Below, piece after piece: positions 54,584 through 63,570 of a stretch of 64,000 nt of DNA. The notes beneath the pieces are model-generated. The model did no database searches, was not told where the DNA came from, and was given only the letters and a program-made list of their open reading frames with translations. The translations under genes and the position numbers were made by a program. The stretch's first letter is position 1. The number at the start of each line of letters is the position of its first letter. The stretch is from Bradyrhizobium viridifuturi (lineage in GTDB: Bacteria; Pseudomonadota; Alphaproteobacteria; Rhizobiales; Xanthobacteraceae), in assembly GCF_001238275.1 (NCBI RefSeq), contig NZ_LGTB01000034.1, forward strand, positions 1-64,000. Reading direction: 5' to 3'.

Positions 54584-54656
54584 TCCGAAGCTGGCCGTTG
54601 CTGCGCTGGCGTCAAGGCGCGCGGCAATTGTCGGCCTCAAACCGGCAGTGAACGCC

Positions 54657-55858
54657 ATGACCAACGCCTCGTCGCATCTGCTCCCCGTCTTCGCCAGGTC
54701 GATCTCGGCTTCGAGCGCGGTGAGGGCGCCTGGCTGATCGCAACCAACGGCGACCGCTATCTCGATTTCACCTCGGGGGTTGCGGTGAACGCGCTCGGGC
54801 ACGCGCATCCGCATCTGGTCAAGGCGCTGCAGGAACAGGCGACCAAACTCTGGCACATGTCGAACCTGTTCAAGAGCCCGGACGGCGAGGTGCTCGCCGC
54901 GCGGCTGTGCGAGCAGAGCTTTGCCGACTTCGTGTTCTTCTGCAATTCCGGCGCCGAGGCGATGGAGGGCGTGATCAAGCTGGTCCGCCACTATCACTTC
55001 TCCAAGGGACATCCCGAGCGCTACCGCATCATCACCTTCGAAGGCGCCTTCCATGGCCGTACGCTCGGCACGCTGGCTGCGACCGGCTCGGCGAAATATC
55101 TCGAGGGCTTCGGCCCGCCGATGGACGGCTTCGACCAGGTGCCGCATGGCGACATCGAGGCGGTGAAGAAGGCGATCGGCCCGCACACCGCCGGCATCCT
55201 GATCGAGCCGGTGCAGGGCGAGGGCGGCGTGCGCGGCGCGCCGCAGGCGTTCTTCAAGGCATTGCGCGCCCTGTGCGACGAGCATGGCCTGCTGCTGGCA
55301 TTCGACGAGGTGCAGACCGGCATGGGCCGCACCGGCGAGCTGTTCGCCTACGAGCGCACCGGTGTGACGCCCGACGTGATGTCGCTGGCGAAGGCGCTCG
55401 GCGGCGGCTTCCCGATCGGCGCGGTGCTGGCGACCGCGCAGGCTGCGGCCGGCATGGCGCCGGGCTCGCACGGCTCGACCTTCGGCGGCAATCCGCTCGC
55501 GGTCGCCGCCGCCAATGCCGTGCTCGATGTGATGCTCAAACCCGGCTTCTTCGAGCACGTGCAGAAGATGTCGCTGCTGCTCAAGCAGAAGCTCGCCTCC
55601 GTGGTCGACCGCTATCCCGGCGTGCTGTCGGAGGTGCGCGGCGAGGGCCTTCTGATCGGCGTCAAGGCCGTGGTGCCGTCGGGCGATCTGATCGCCGCGC
55701 TGCGCAACGAGAAGCTGCTCACCGTCGGTGCCGGCGACAACGTGGTGCGGTTCCTCGCGCCGTTGATCGTGACCGAGGCCGAGATCGACCAGTCGATCAC
55801 CTCGCTCGAGCGCGCCTGCGCGACATTGTCCGCGGCGCAGCCGAGGAAGGCCGGATGA
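54657..55858 (+). CDS. argD: Acetylornithine aminotransferase ArgD, one frame break near the start
   Basis: About 400 residues, a class III PLP aminotransferase of arginine biosynthesis. ATG 54657 gives MTNASSHLLPVFAR; near 54698 a G is lost from CCAGGGTCGAT, and the next frame continues VDLGFERGEGAWLIATNGDRYLDFTSGVAVNALGHAHP. PLP site: FCNSGAEAMEGVIK, FHGRTLGTLAATG, LAFDEVQTGMGRTG and the catalytic Lys in DVMSLAKALGGGFPIGAV (near residue 255). It overlaps argF by ATGA, typical of the alphaproteobacterial argD-argF-hslO order. Confidence 0.93.
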
Positions 55859-56784
55859 TGAGCAAGCCGGTCCGTCACTTCCTCGACATCAACGAGTTGC
55901 CGCTCGGCGAGCTGCGCAACATGCTGTCAGCCGGCGCCGCCATGAAGGCGAAGCTGAAGGCGCATGAGAAGGCCAGGAAGCCGCTCGAGGGCAAGACGCT
56001 GGCGATGATCTTCGAGCGTCCCTCGACCCGTACCAGGGTGTCGTTCGACGTCGGCATGCGCCAGCTCGGCGGTGAATCCATCATGCTGACCGGCGCCGAG
56101 ATGCAGCTCGGCCGCGGCGAGACCATCGCCGACACCGCGCGCGTGCTGTCGCGCTATGTCGATGCGATCATGATCCGCATCCTCAACCATGACGCGCTGC
56201 TCGAGCTCGCCGCGCACGCCACCGTGCCGGTCATCAACGGCCTGACCCGGCGCTCGCATCCCTGCCAGGTGATGGCCGACCTCATGACCTACGAGGAAAA
56301 TCGCGGTTCGATCGCGGGCAAGACCGTGGCGTGGACCGGCGACGACAACAACGTGCTGGCCTCCTGGGCGCACGCCGCCGAGCGCTTCAAGTTCCAGCTC
56401 AATGTCGCGACCCCTCCGGAGCTGTCGCCGAAGAAGCCGATGCGCGACTGGATCAAGGCGACCGGCGCGCCGATCGTGCTCGGCACCGACCCGGAAGCCG
56501 CGGTGCGCGGCGCCGACTGCGTCGTCACCGACACCTGGGTGTCGATGGGCGACAAGGAGGGCGAGCACCGCCACAACGTGCTGCAGCCTTATCAGGTCAA
56601 CGCCAAGCTGATGTCGCTCGCCAAACGGGACGCGCTGTTCATGCACTGCCTGCCCGCGCATCGCGGCGAGGAGGTCACCGACGAGGTGATCGACGGGCCG
56701 CAATCCGTGGTGTTCGACGAGGCGGAAAACCGCCTGCATGCGCAAAAGGGCATTCTGGCCTGGTGCTTCAACGAAGTCGCGTAG
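55858..56784 (+). CDS. argF: Ornithine carbamoyltransferase ArgF
   Basis: 308 residues. Carbamoyl-phosphate site IFERPSTRTRVSFDVGMRQLGG (STRTR near residue 60), the HPCQVMAD motif near 138 and the ornithine-site HCLPAHRGEEV (near 265) identify an anabolic OTCase. Start at 55858 (or 55855, the overlapping ATGATG). A repeat follows before hslO. Confidence 0.96.
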   Translation: MSKPVRHFLDINELPLGELRNMLSAGAAMKAKLKAHEKARKPLEGKTLAMIFERPSTRTRVSFDVGMRQLGGESIMLTGAEMQLGRGETIADTARVLSRYVDAIMIRILNHDALLELAAHATVPVINGLTRRSHPCQVMADLMTYEENRGSIAGKTVAWTGDDNNVLASWAHAAERFKFQLNVATPPELSPKKPMRDWIKATGAPIVLGTDPEAAVRGADCVVTDTWVSMGDKEGEHRHNVLQPYQVNAKLMSLAKRDALFMHCLPAHRGEEVTDEVIDGPQSVVFDEAENRLHAQKGILAWCFNEVA

Positions 56785-56803
56785 TTGTAAATCAGTAAGC
56801 GTT

Positions 56804-56921
56804 GTCGTCCCTGCGAAAGCAGGGACCCATACGCCGCGGCCCGTGGAAAAGGCACAAGGGGAGACACCTTGTGCGGCGACAAAATCCTGTGGTTATGGGT
56901 CCCGGCCTTCGCCGGGACGAC
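56804..56921. repeat. GTCGTCCCTG...CCGGGACGAC bipartite repeat
   Basis: The left half GTCGTCCCTGCGAAAGCAGGGACCCATACGCCGCGG-like unit and the right half GTGGTTATGGGTCCCGGCCTTCGCCGGGACGAC match the copies at 20689, 26575 and 33583. It separates argF from hslO. Confidence 0.8.
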
Positions 56922-56978
56922 GATCTCTCGCTGAGTGAACCCCTTTATTTCACGGTCCGAGACCCCAGATAGAGCGCC

Positions 56979-57980
56979 ATGGTTTCACAATCCCCCGACA
57001 TCAAAATCACGACCGAGGCGCCGGTTCGGGCGCCGTCTTCGGTTCCTGTCGACGATGCCGTGCTGGCCTTCGAGGTCGACGCGCTGGACCTGCGCGGCCG
57101 GCTGACCCGGCTCGGCCCCGCGCTCGACGAGATCCTGCACAAGCACGACTACCCGCCGGCGGTGGGCAAGCTGCTCGGCGAGGCCATCGTGCTGACCACG
57201 CTGCTCGGCTCGACAGTCAAGTTCGAGGGCCGCTTCATCCTGCAGACCCGGACCGAAGGCCCGGTGTCGCTGCTGATCGTCGATTTCCAGGCGCCCGACC
57301 GGCTGCGCGCCTATGCGCGCTACGACGCGGCGCAGCTCAAGCCTGGCCAGACGTCCGGCGAGCTGCTCGGCAAGGGCCACCTTGCGATGACGATCGACCA
57401 GGGCTCCAACACCAGCCGCTACCAGGGACTGGTCGCGCTCGACGGCGGCGGCCTCGAAGAGGCGGCCCACGAATATTTCCTGCGCTCGGAGCAGATTCCG
57501 ACGCGGGTGCGGCTCGCGGTCGGCGAGGAGATGCGCGGCGGCGAGGGCGGCAAGCTGCACTGGCGCGCCGGCGGCATCCTGCTGCAATTCCTGCCCAAGG
57601 CGCCCGAGCGTGCCAAGCAGGCCGATCTGCATCCCGGCGATGCGCCCGAGGGCACGGTCACGCACTCCGTGCCGGACGATGACGCCTGGGTCGAGGGACA
57701 GTCGCTGATATCAACCGTCGAGGACGTCGAGCTGATCGATCCGGATCTCTCCGGCGAGCGGCTGCTCTACCGGCTGTTCCACGAACGCGGCGTTCGCGTC
57801 TTCACCCCGCAACCGCTGCGCGCGCAGTGCTCCTGCTCGCGCGATGCGGTCTCGTCGATGCTGAAGAGCTTTGCGCCGAACGATCGCGCCGAGATGGTCA
57901 AGGACGGCAAGGTGGTCGTGACCTGCGAGTTCTGCTCGTCGGTCTACGAGTTCACGCCGCAGGAAGCCGGCGTCGAGTAG
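56979..57980 (+). CDS. hslO: Redox-regulated chaperone Hsp33 (HslO)
   Basis: 333 residues, slightly longer than E. coli Hsp33 because of an N-terminal extension. The zinc/redox switch has the CxC...CxxC pattern: QCSCSRD (near residue 286) and TCEFCSSVYEF (near 318). When oxidised it loses zinc and binds unfolding proteins. It follows argD-argF, a conserved neighbourhood in rhizobia. Confidence 0.94.
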   Translation: MVSQSPDIKITTEAPVRAPSSVPVDDAVLAFEVDALDLRGRLTRLGPALDEILHKHDYPPAVGKLLGEAIVLTTLLGSTVKFEGRFILQTRTEGPVSLLIVDFQAPDRLRAYARYDAAQLKPGQTSGELLGKGHLAMTIDQGSNTSRYQGLVALDGGGLEEAAHEYFLRSEQIPTRVRLAVGEEMRGGEGGKLHWRAGGILLQFLPKAPERAKQADLHPGDAPEGTVTHSVPDDDAWVEGQSLISTVEDVELIDPDLSGERLLYRLFHERGVRVFTPQPLRAQCSCSRDAVSSMLKSFAPNDRAEMVKDGKVVVTCEFCSSVYEFTPQEAGVE

Positions 57981-58058
57981 GCGCGCTTCCCGCCACGCGC
58001 AACACTGTCATCGGGCTCGCCGAAGGCGAGATCCGGTGGCGTGGCATGACGGCAGGGA

Positions 58059-58457
58059 TTAATTGAGCACCCTCTTCCCATCCGGGCTCGGGCTGTCCAG
58101 CGAGAATGTCGGCACGTCGATCTCGAAGCGCTCGCCGGCTTCGGTGACCATCTGGTAGCTGCCGGTCATGAAGCCGGAGGCCGTCGGCAGCGGCACGCCT
58201 GAGGTGTATTCGAAGCGTTCGCCCGGCGCCAGCACCGGCTGCTCGCCGACCACGCCCTCGCCACGCACCTCCTGACGGCGGCCGGTGGCGTCGGTGATGA
58301 TCCAGTGCCGCGTCCGCAGCTGCACCGTTTCCGGGCCGGAATTGACGATCACGATCTTGTACGACCAGAAATATTCGCGCCGGTCGACCGACGAGCGCTC
58401 GGGCATGAAGTTCGGCTCGACAGTGACTTCGATCTGGCGGGTAATGGCGCGGTACAT
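58059..58457 (-). CDS. apaG: ApaG protein
   Basis: 132 residues, full length. Fibronectin-III-like fold with the family motifs YFWSYKIVIVNSGPETVQLRTRHWIITDATGRRQEVRGEGVVGEQPVLAPGERFEYTSGVPLPTASGFMTGSYQM. ApaG was linked to Co2+ resistance and Mg2+ efflux in Salmonella and binds pyrophosphate or nucleotides; its role is still vague. Convergent with hslO. Confidence 0.93.
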   Translation of the reverse strand: MYRAITRQIEVTVEPNFMPERSSVDRREYFWSYKIVIVNSGPETVQLRTRHWIITDATGRRQEVRGEGVVGEQPVLAPGERFEYTSGVPLPTASGFMTGSYQMVTEAGERFEIDVPTFSLDSPSPDGKRVLN

Positions 58458-58730
58458 AGAGCTCGATCCGATGGTCGTGGCGCGTGATCCGCTTTCGACC
58501 GGATCACGCTCAATCAGGACGCCATCATAGCCAATTGGTCAGCCGGAACCAATCGCCTGGCAGGCTGTGAAAACCCGGTCCCGGGGACAGGCTGTTCATC
58601 GCGCTTTCAACATAGTTCCGCTCTAAAGCGCGGCCGCATGTCGCCGCACTCTGCGCTTTGTCGGCAAGTCGCGGACCGATATTATCTTTTCAACTGGGCA
58701 TGCGGGCGTCCGCGGCCGACACGGTGTTTG

Positions 58731-59984
58731 ATGAGCTCGATTGCCGATCCCATAGCCGGTTCGCCGGTGGCTGACGCCAAGACCGAGGCAAACGCCGAGG
58801 TCAAGGCGAAAGCGCCCGCGATCACGCTGCCGGTGACCGGCGAGCGTGAGCTGCGGCTGGATCTGTTCCGCGGGCTCGCGCTGTGGCTGATCTTCATCGA
58901 TCATCTGCCGACCAATCTTCTGACCTGGCTGACGATCCGCAATTACGGCTTCTCCGACGCCACCGAGATCTTCATCTTCATCTCCGGCTACACCGCGGCC
59001 TTCGTCTATGGCCGCGCGATGCTGGAGGGCGGCTTCGTGATCGCGACCGCGCGCATCCTGCGCCGGGTCTGGCAGATCTATGTCGCGCACGTCTTCCTGT
59101 TCACGATCTTCCTCGCCGAGATCTCCTATGTCGCGACCTCGTTCGAGAACCCGCTGTACAGCGAGGAAATGGGGATCATGGACTTCCTCAAGCAGCCCGA
59201 CGTCACCATCGTGCAGGCGCTGCTGCTGCGCTTCCGCCCCGTCAACATGGACGTGCTGCCGCTCTATATCGTGCTGATGCTGTTCTTGCCGCTGATCCTG
59301 GGGCTGATGAAGTGGAAGCCCGATGTCACGCTCGGCCTGTCGGTGCTGCTCTACGCGCTGACCTGGCAGTTCGATCTCTATCTGTCGGCCTATCCGAACG
59401 GCTTCTGGGCGTTCAATCCGTTCGCCTGGCAATTGCTGTTCGTGTTCGGCGCCTGGTGCGCGCTCGGCGGCGCGCGGCGGATGTCGCGCATCCTGTCGTC
59501 GAATATCACGATGTGGATCTGCATCGTCTACCTCGTCGCCGCGTTCTTCGTGACGCTGACCTGGTATGTGCCGCAGCTCGGCCACATCATGCCGAAGGTG
59601 ATCGAGCAGTGGATGTATCCGATCAACAAGACCGATCTCGACGTGTTGCGGTTCGCGCATTTTCTGGCGCTCGCCGCCCTCACGGTACGCTTCCTGCCCC
59701 GGGATTGGCCGGGCTTGAAATCGCGCTGGCTGCGACCATTGATCCTGTGTGGCCAGCATTCGCTTGAGATATTCTGTCTCGGGGTCTTCCTCGCTTTTGC
59801 CGGTCACTTCGTGCTGGCCGAAGTCTCGGGTGGTGCCGCACTGCACGCCTTGATCAGCGTCTGCGGCATCCTCATCATGTGCGGCATGGCGTGGATTATT
59901 TCGTGGTACAAGCACTCCGCCGACAAAGGCGCCTCGAAAAAAGGTGCCGTCGGCAACGCCGATCTGGCGGGAGGGGGAGCATGA
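58731..59984 (+). CDS. opgC: OpgC-family membrane acyltransferase
   Basis: 417 residues with about ten membrane helices. The N-terminus ELRLDLFRGLALWLIFIDHLPTNLLTWLTIRNYGFSDATEIFIFISGYTAAFVYGRAML is the OpgC signature (conserved Arg, Asp-His pair near residue 65). OpgC transfers succinyl (or another acyl) groups from the cytoplasm to osmoregulated periplasmic glucans. ATG 58731 is preferred to the far upstream in-frame start at 58638, which would precede the family start. The SGNH gene begins in an ATGA overlap at its stop, so the products are made together. Confidence 0.9.
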   Translation: MSSIADPIAGSPVADAKTEANAEVKAKAPAITLPVTGERELRLDLFRGLALWLIFIDHLPTNLLTWLTIRNYGFSDATEIFIFISGYTAAFVYGRAMLEGGFVIATARILRRVWQIYVAHVFLFTIFLAEISYVATSFENPLYSEEMGIMDFLKQPDVTIVQALLLRFRPVNMDVLPLYIVLMLFLPLILGLMKWKPDVTLGLSVLLYALTWQFDLYLSAYPNGFWAFNPFAWQLLFVFGAWCALGGARRMSRILSSNITMWICIVYLVAAFFVTLTWYVPQLGHIMPKVIEQWMYPINKTDLDVLRFAHFLALAALTVRFLPRDWPGLKSRWLRPLILCGQHSLEIFCLGVFLAFAGHFVLAEVSGGAALHALISVCGILIMCGMAWIISWYKHSADKGASKKGAVGNADLAGGGA

Positions 59985-60754
59985 AGTCCGCGCGGACGAT
60001 GCTGGGCCTGCTGCTGCTGGCCGCCACTTTGGCGGCCGCGCCCGCGCGCGCCGGCGACAGCCCCGAGCCTGCACCACCGGCGCCGCCCTGCGACGTGCCC
60101 GGCTATCTGCTGTCGAGCGAGAGCTCGCTGCCGAAGGTCACCGACGTCGTGAAGGCCAATCAGCCGCTCAACGTGCTGGTGGTGGGCAGCCGCTCGTCGA
60201 CCATCCCGGGCAACGAGGCGAGCGCCTATCCGGCCACGATGCAGGCGGCGCTCAAGGAGGCGTTTCCTGCGGCAAATATCGATGTATCCGTAGAATTACA
60301 GGGAAAAAGCACCGCGGAAGAGACCGCGGGAACCCTTGTTAAGCTTGTTGAAGCAAAAAAGCCTACTTTGGTTATCTGGCAGACCGGCACGGTCGATGCT
60401 ATGCGAGCGGTCGATCCCGATGACTTCCGTACCGCCATCAACGACGGCGTTGTTGCGCTGCGGGGCGCCGGGGCAGACGTGGTGTTGGTCAATCTGCAAT
60501 ACAGCCCGCGCACGGAGACGATGATCTCTGCACCGCCCTATCTCGACAATATCAAGGTGGTGGCGCAGCAGCACGACGTTCCGTTGTTCGACCGGTTCTC
60601 GATCATGAAGCAGTGGAGCGACGCCGGATATTTTGACCTGTTCAGCACCGCGCATGGTGTCGACCTGGCCAAGAAGGTTCATGCCTGTCTCGGCCGCGCA
60701 CTGGCGAAATTCGTGATCGATGCGGCCCATCTGGGCCCGGTGCAGCAGAATTAG
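59981..60754 (+). CDS. Periplasmic SGNH-fold protein with degenerate catalytic blocks
   Basis: 257 residues with a signal peptide (cut after APARAG). The region NVLVVGSRSSTIPGNEASAYPATM corresponds to SGNH block I (Ser retained in GSRSS), but block III reads WQTGTVDAM without the usual Asn of GxN, and block V reads FSTAHGVDLAKK without the canonical DxxH. It is a paralogue of the next gene, with matching segments VIWQ-GT, LVxLQYSPR and FDRFSIMKQW. It may be a binding or accessory partner rather than an active esterase/acyltransferase. It overlaps opgC by four bases and is followed by the paralogue. Confidence 0.75.
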   Translation: MKSARTMLGLLLLAATLAAAPARAGDSPEPAPPAPPCDVPGYLLSSESSLPKVTDVVKANQPLNVLVVGSRSSTIPGNEASAYPATMQAALKEAFPAANIDVSVELQGKSTAEETAGTLVKLVEAKKPTLVIWQTGTVDAMRAVDPDDFRTAINDGVVALRGAGADVVLVNLQYSPRTETMISAPPYLDNIKVVAQQHDVPLFDRFSIMKQWSDAGYFDLFSTAHGVDLAKKVHACLGRALAKFVIDAAHLGPVQQN

Positions 60755-60768
60755 AGGAAGCAGAGTTG

Positions 60769-61782
60769 ATGCGTTTTGCGTTCCCTTTTCGCTTTCGTGC
60801 AGGGCCGAGCCTGTGCGCCGTAGCGGCGCTCTTGCTGCTCGCGCCATTGTCGGTCGCGCCGTCGCGCGCGCAGAGTGGTGGCCAGGCCGACCAGCATGCG
60901 GCGCTGTCATCGGGCGCGAAGGCCGAGGCCGCAAAGCCTGACGCGGCGAAGCCCGCCACGATCGAGGCCGACGCAACCAACCAGCAGCAACCGGGTGTTG
61001 CCGCAAAGGCGCTCGACAAGATGAAGCAGGTCGCGAAGTCGGCGTCCGACATCTTCCACCGCGTGCCCTGCCATCAGCCGACCGGCGTGCCGAACAGCAC
61101 CGGCTCGCTGCCGCATGTCGCAGCCAAGCTCGCCGCCGGCAAGCCGGTCGTCATCATCGCGTTCGGCTCGTCCTCGACCCAGGGCTACGGGTCGTCGTCG
61201 CCGGAATTCACCTATCCGAACCGGCTCGCCGCGCAACTGCGCCGGCAATATCCCTCCGCCGACATCACCGTGATCAACCGCGGCAAGGGCGGCGAGGACG
61301 CGCCGGAGATGATGAAGCGGCTGCAGACCGAAGTGATCGACATGCATCCGGACATGGTGATCTGGCAGGTCGGCACCAACGCGGTGCTGCGCAACCTCGA
61401 TCCCGTCGAGACAGCCAAGCAGGTCGAGGACGGCGTCGCGCGCATCCAGGCCGATGGCGCCGATCTCGTGCTGGTCGATCCGCAATATTCGCCGCGCGTC
61501 ACCGAGCGCCCGGAAAGCGCGCGCGGCATGGTGAAGCTGCTCGGCCGCATCGCCGCGCTGCGCCATGTCGGCATCTTCCCGCGCTTCGAGGTGATGCGCG
61601 ACTGGCACGAGAAGCAGGCGATCCCGATCGACGATTTCGTCATCGCCGACGGCCTGCACATGAACGACTGGGGCTATGCCTGCTTCGCCCAGTTGCTCGG
61701 CGACGACATCATCCGCTCGGTCGGCGCCATCAAGATCGGCGTCAACGTGCCGTCTGACGTGCGGACCTACCGGCCGATGTGA
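60769..61782 (+). CDS. Periplasmic SGNH/GDSL hydrolase or acyltransferase
   Basis: 337 residues: a signal peptide with an Ala-rich stretch, an Ala/Lys-rich linker (to about residue 85), then the SGNH domain. Block I VVIIAFGSSSTQGYG (nucleophile Ser), block II NRGKGGED (Gly), block III WQVGTNAVL (Asn) and block V DGLHMNDWGYA (Asp-x2-His) are all present, so the enzyme should be active. With OpgC it forms a likely glycan acyl-modification operon: the membrane protein supplies acyl groups and the SGNH protein transfers or trims them (inference). ATG 60769 fits AGAGGAAG better than the TTG just before it. Confidence 0.82.
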   Translation: MRFAFPFRFRAGPSLCAVAALLLLAPLSVAPSRAQSGGQADQHAALSSGAKAEAAKPDAAKPATIEADATNQQQPGVAAKALDKMKQVAKSASDIFHRVPCHQPTGVPNSTGSLPHVAAKLAAGKPVVIIAFGSSSTQGYGSSSPEFTYPNRLAAQLRRQYPSADITVINRGKGGEDAPEMMKRLQTEVIDMHPDMVIWQVGTNAVLRNLDPVETAKQVEDGVARIQADGADLVLVDPQYSPRVTERPESARGMVKLLGRIAALRHVGIFPRFEVMRDWHEKQAIPIDDFVIADGLHMNDWGYACFAQLLGDDIIRSVGAIKIGVNVPSDVRTYRPM

Positions 61783-61805
61783 TCGGCCAGTCCTACCGCT
61801 TCAGC

Positions 61806-61891
61806 CGTCATTGCGAGCGAAGCGAAGCAATCCATCTGTCCCCTTGTGCCGATGGATGGATTGCTTCGTCGCTTCGCTCCTCGCAATGACG
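61806..61891. repeat. CGTCATTGCGAG...CTCGCAATGACG inverted repeat
   Basis: Second copy of the element at 28158-28241, with arms CGTCATTGCGAG and CTCGCAATGACG and inner AAGCAATCCATC / GATGGATTGCTT. It lies between the SGNH operon and glpK. Confidence 0.8.
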
Positions 61892-62007
61892 CCGATGGGA
61901 GAGGTGCAGCTACCTAAAAGTGCCGCCGTCCTAGCCTTGCCCTGCTTGACCTCGCCGCGGTAATCCGCTCCCTTGGCGCCTGCTACCAAGCCTCAAGGGA
62001 AACGCTC

Positions 62008-63510
62008 ATGTCTTTCGTGTTGGCCATCGATCAGGGCACCACTTCGTCGCGCGCCATGGTGTTTCGCGGCGACATCTCCATTGCCGCGGTCGCGCAGCAG
62101 GAGTTTCCGCAGCATTTCCCGGCCTCCGGCTGGGTCGAGCACGAGCCGGAGGACATCTGGACCTCGACTGTGATGGTGTGCCGCGAGGCGCTGGAGAAGG
62201 CCGGCCTTAAAGCGCGGGACATCGCCGCGATCGGCATCACCAACCAGCGCGAGACCACGGTGGTGTGGGACCGCGCCACCGGGCAGGCCGTGCACCGCGC
62301 CATCGTCTGGCAGGACCGCCGCACCGCCGACATCTGCGCGAAGCTGAAGGCCGAGGGCCATGAGCCTGTTATCTCGGCCAAGACCGGCCTGATCATCGAC
62401 CCCTATTTCTCCGGCACCAAGGTCGCCTGGATCCTCGATCACGTGCCGGGCGCGCGCGAACGCGCCGAGCGCGGCGAGCTGCTGTTCGGCACCGTCGATT
62501 GTTACCTGCTATGGCGGCTCACCGGCGGCCGGGTGCACGCGACCGACGCCACCAACGCCTCGCGCACGCTGCTGTTCAACATCCATACCGGCGCCTGGGA
62601 TGACGATCTCATCAAGCTCTTGCGCGTGCCGCGCTCGATGCTGCCCGAGGTGAAGGATTCCTCCGCCCGGTTCGGCGAGAGCACAGCCGATCTGTTCGGC
62701 GGCCCGATCGCGATCTCCGGCATCGCCGGCGACCAGCAGGCCGCGACCATCGGCCAGGCCTGCTTCGAGCCCGGCATGATGAAGTCGACCTACGGCACCG
62801 GCTGCTTCGCGCTGCTCAACACCGGCACCACGCCGGTCGCCTCGAAGAACAAGCTGCTCACGACGATTGCCTATCAGCTCGGCGGCCAGCGCACTTACGC
62901 GCTGGAAGGCTCGATCTTCGTCGCAGGAAGCGCGGTGCAGTGGCTGCGCGACGGGCTCGGCATCATCAAGCACGCCGCCGAGACCGGGCCGCTCGCCGAC
63001 AAGTCCGACTCGATGCAGAGCGTCTACCTGGTGCCGGCCTTCGTCGGCATGGGCGCGCCGTACTGGAATCCGCGCGTGCGCGGCGCGCTGTTCGGCCTGA
63101 CCCGCAACACCGGCCCGGCCGAGCTCGCGCATGCGACGCTTGAGAGCGTTTGCTACCAGACCTTCGATCTGTGGGCCGCGATGCGCACCGACTGGCCGGA
63201 GGCGAATGCCGCCAACACCGTGCTGCGCGTTGACGGCGGCATGACCGCATCCGACTGGACCATGCAGCGGCTCGCCGACCTGCTCAACGCGCCGGTCGAT
63301 CGCCCGATGATCCAGGAGACCACGGCGCTGGGCGCCGCCTATCTCGCCGGCCTCGAGGCCGGCGTCTATCCGGAGCCCGCAAAATTCGCCGACAATTGGC
63401 GGCTCGAGCACCGCTTCCGCCCGGCGATGAGCGAGGCCACCCGCGAGCGCAAGCTCGCCGGCTGGGCCCGCGCGGTGAAGGGCGTGCTGGCGAGCGACGA
63501 GGGGGAGTAG
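62008..63510 (+). CDS. glpK: Glycerol kinase
   Basis: 500 residues, FGGY family. Phosphate-1 motif AIDQGTTSSRAM at residue 6, glycerol-site GITNQRETTVVWD and WQDRRT, hinge SGIAGDQQAATIGQ, adenosine motif RVDGGMTASDWTMQRLADLL and TALGAAYLAGLEAG. It phosphorylates glycerol to glycerol-3-phosphate. No glpF, glpD or regulator is adjacent, so it stands apart from a glp operon. It starts after AAGGGAAACGCTC. Confidence 0.96.
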   Translation: MSFVLAIDQGTTSSRAMVFRGDISIAAVAQQEFPQHFPASGWVEHEPEDIWTSTVMVCREALEKAGLKARDIAAIGITNQRETTVVWDRATGQAVHRAIVWQDRRTADICAKLKAEGHEPVISAKTGLIIDPYFSGTKVAWILDHVPGARERAERGELLFGTVDCYLLWRLTGGRVHATDATNASRTLLFNIHTGAWDDDLIKLLRVPRSMLPEVKDSSARFGESTADLFGGPIAISGIAGDQQAATIGQACFEPGMMKSTYGTGCFALLNTGTTPVASKNKLLTTIAYQLGGQRTYALEGSIFVAGSAVQWLRDGLGIIKHAAETGPLADKSDSMQSVYLVPAFVGMGAPYWNPRVRGALFGLTRNTGPAELAHATLESVCYQTFDLWAAMRTDWPEANAANTVLRVDGGMTASDWTMQRLADLLNAPVDRPMIQETTALGAAYLAGLEAGVYPEPAKFADNWRLEHRFRPAMSEATRERKLAGWARAVKGVLASDEGE

Positions 63511-63570
63511 CGCCGGAGAAAAATTCCGGCTCAAGTCGCGTACCAAAAATAACAACCATTGGAGAACAAC

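Larger units (their letters stand above)
54159..54656. other. 498-bp intergenic region between divergent gcrA and argD
   Basis: No gene seen. It holds two GANTC sites arranged as an inverted pair (GACTC 54370-54374 and GAGTC 54383-54387), a GCCGCC-AAAAG-GGCGGC hairpin at about 54492-54508, the argD promoter (54517-54544) and a leader hairpin with a T-tract (54556-54583). Confidence 0.6.

Noticed and set aside
54907..56784. Single long frame that would fuse an N-terminal extension to ArgF
   Set aside because: The first half is argD read out of frame; family length and the ATGA overlap place the argF start at 55858.
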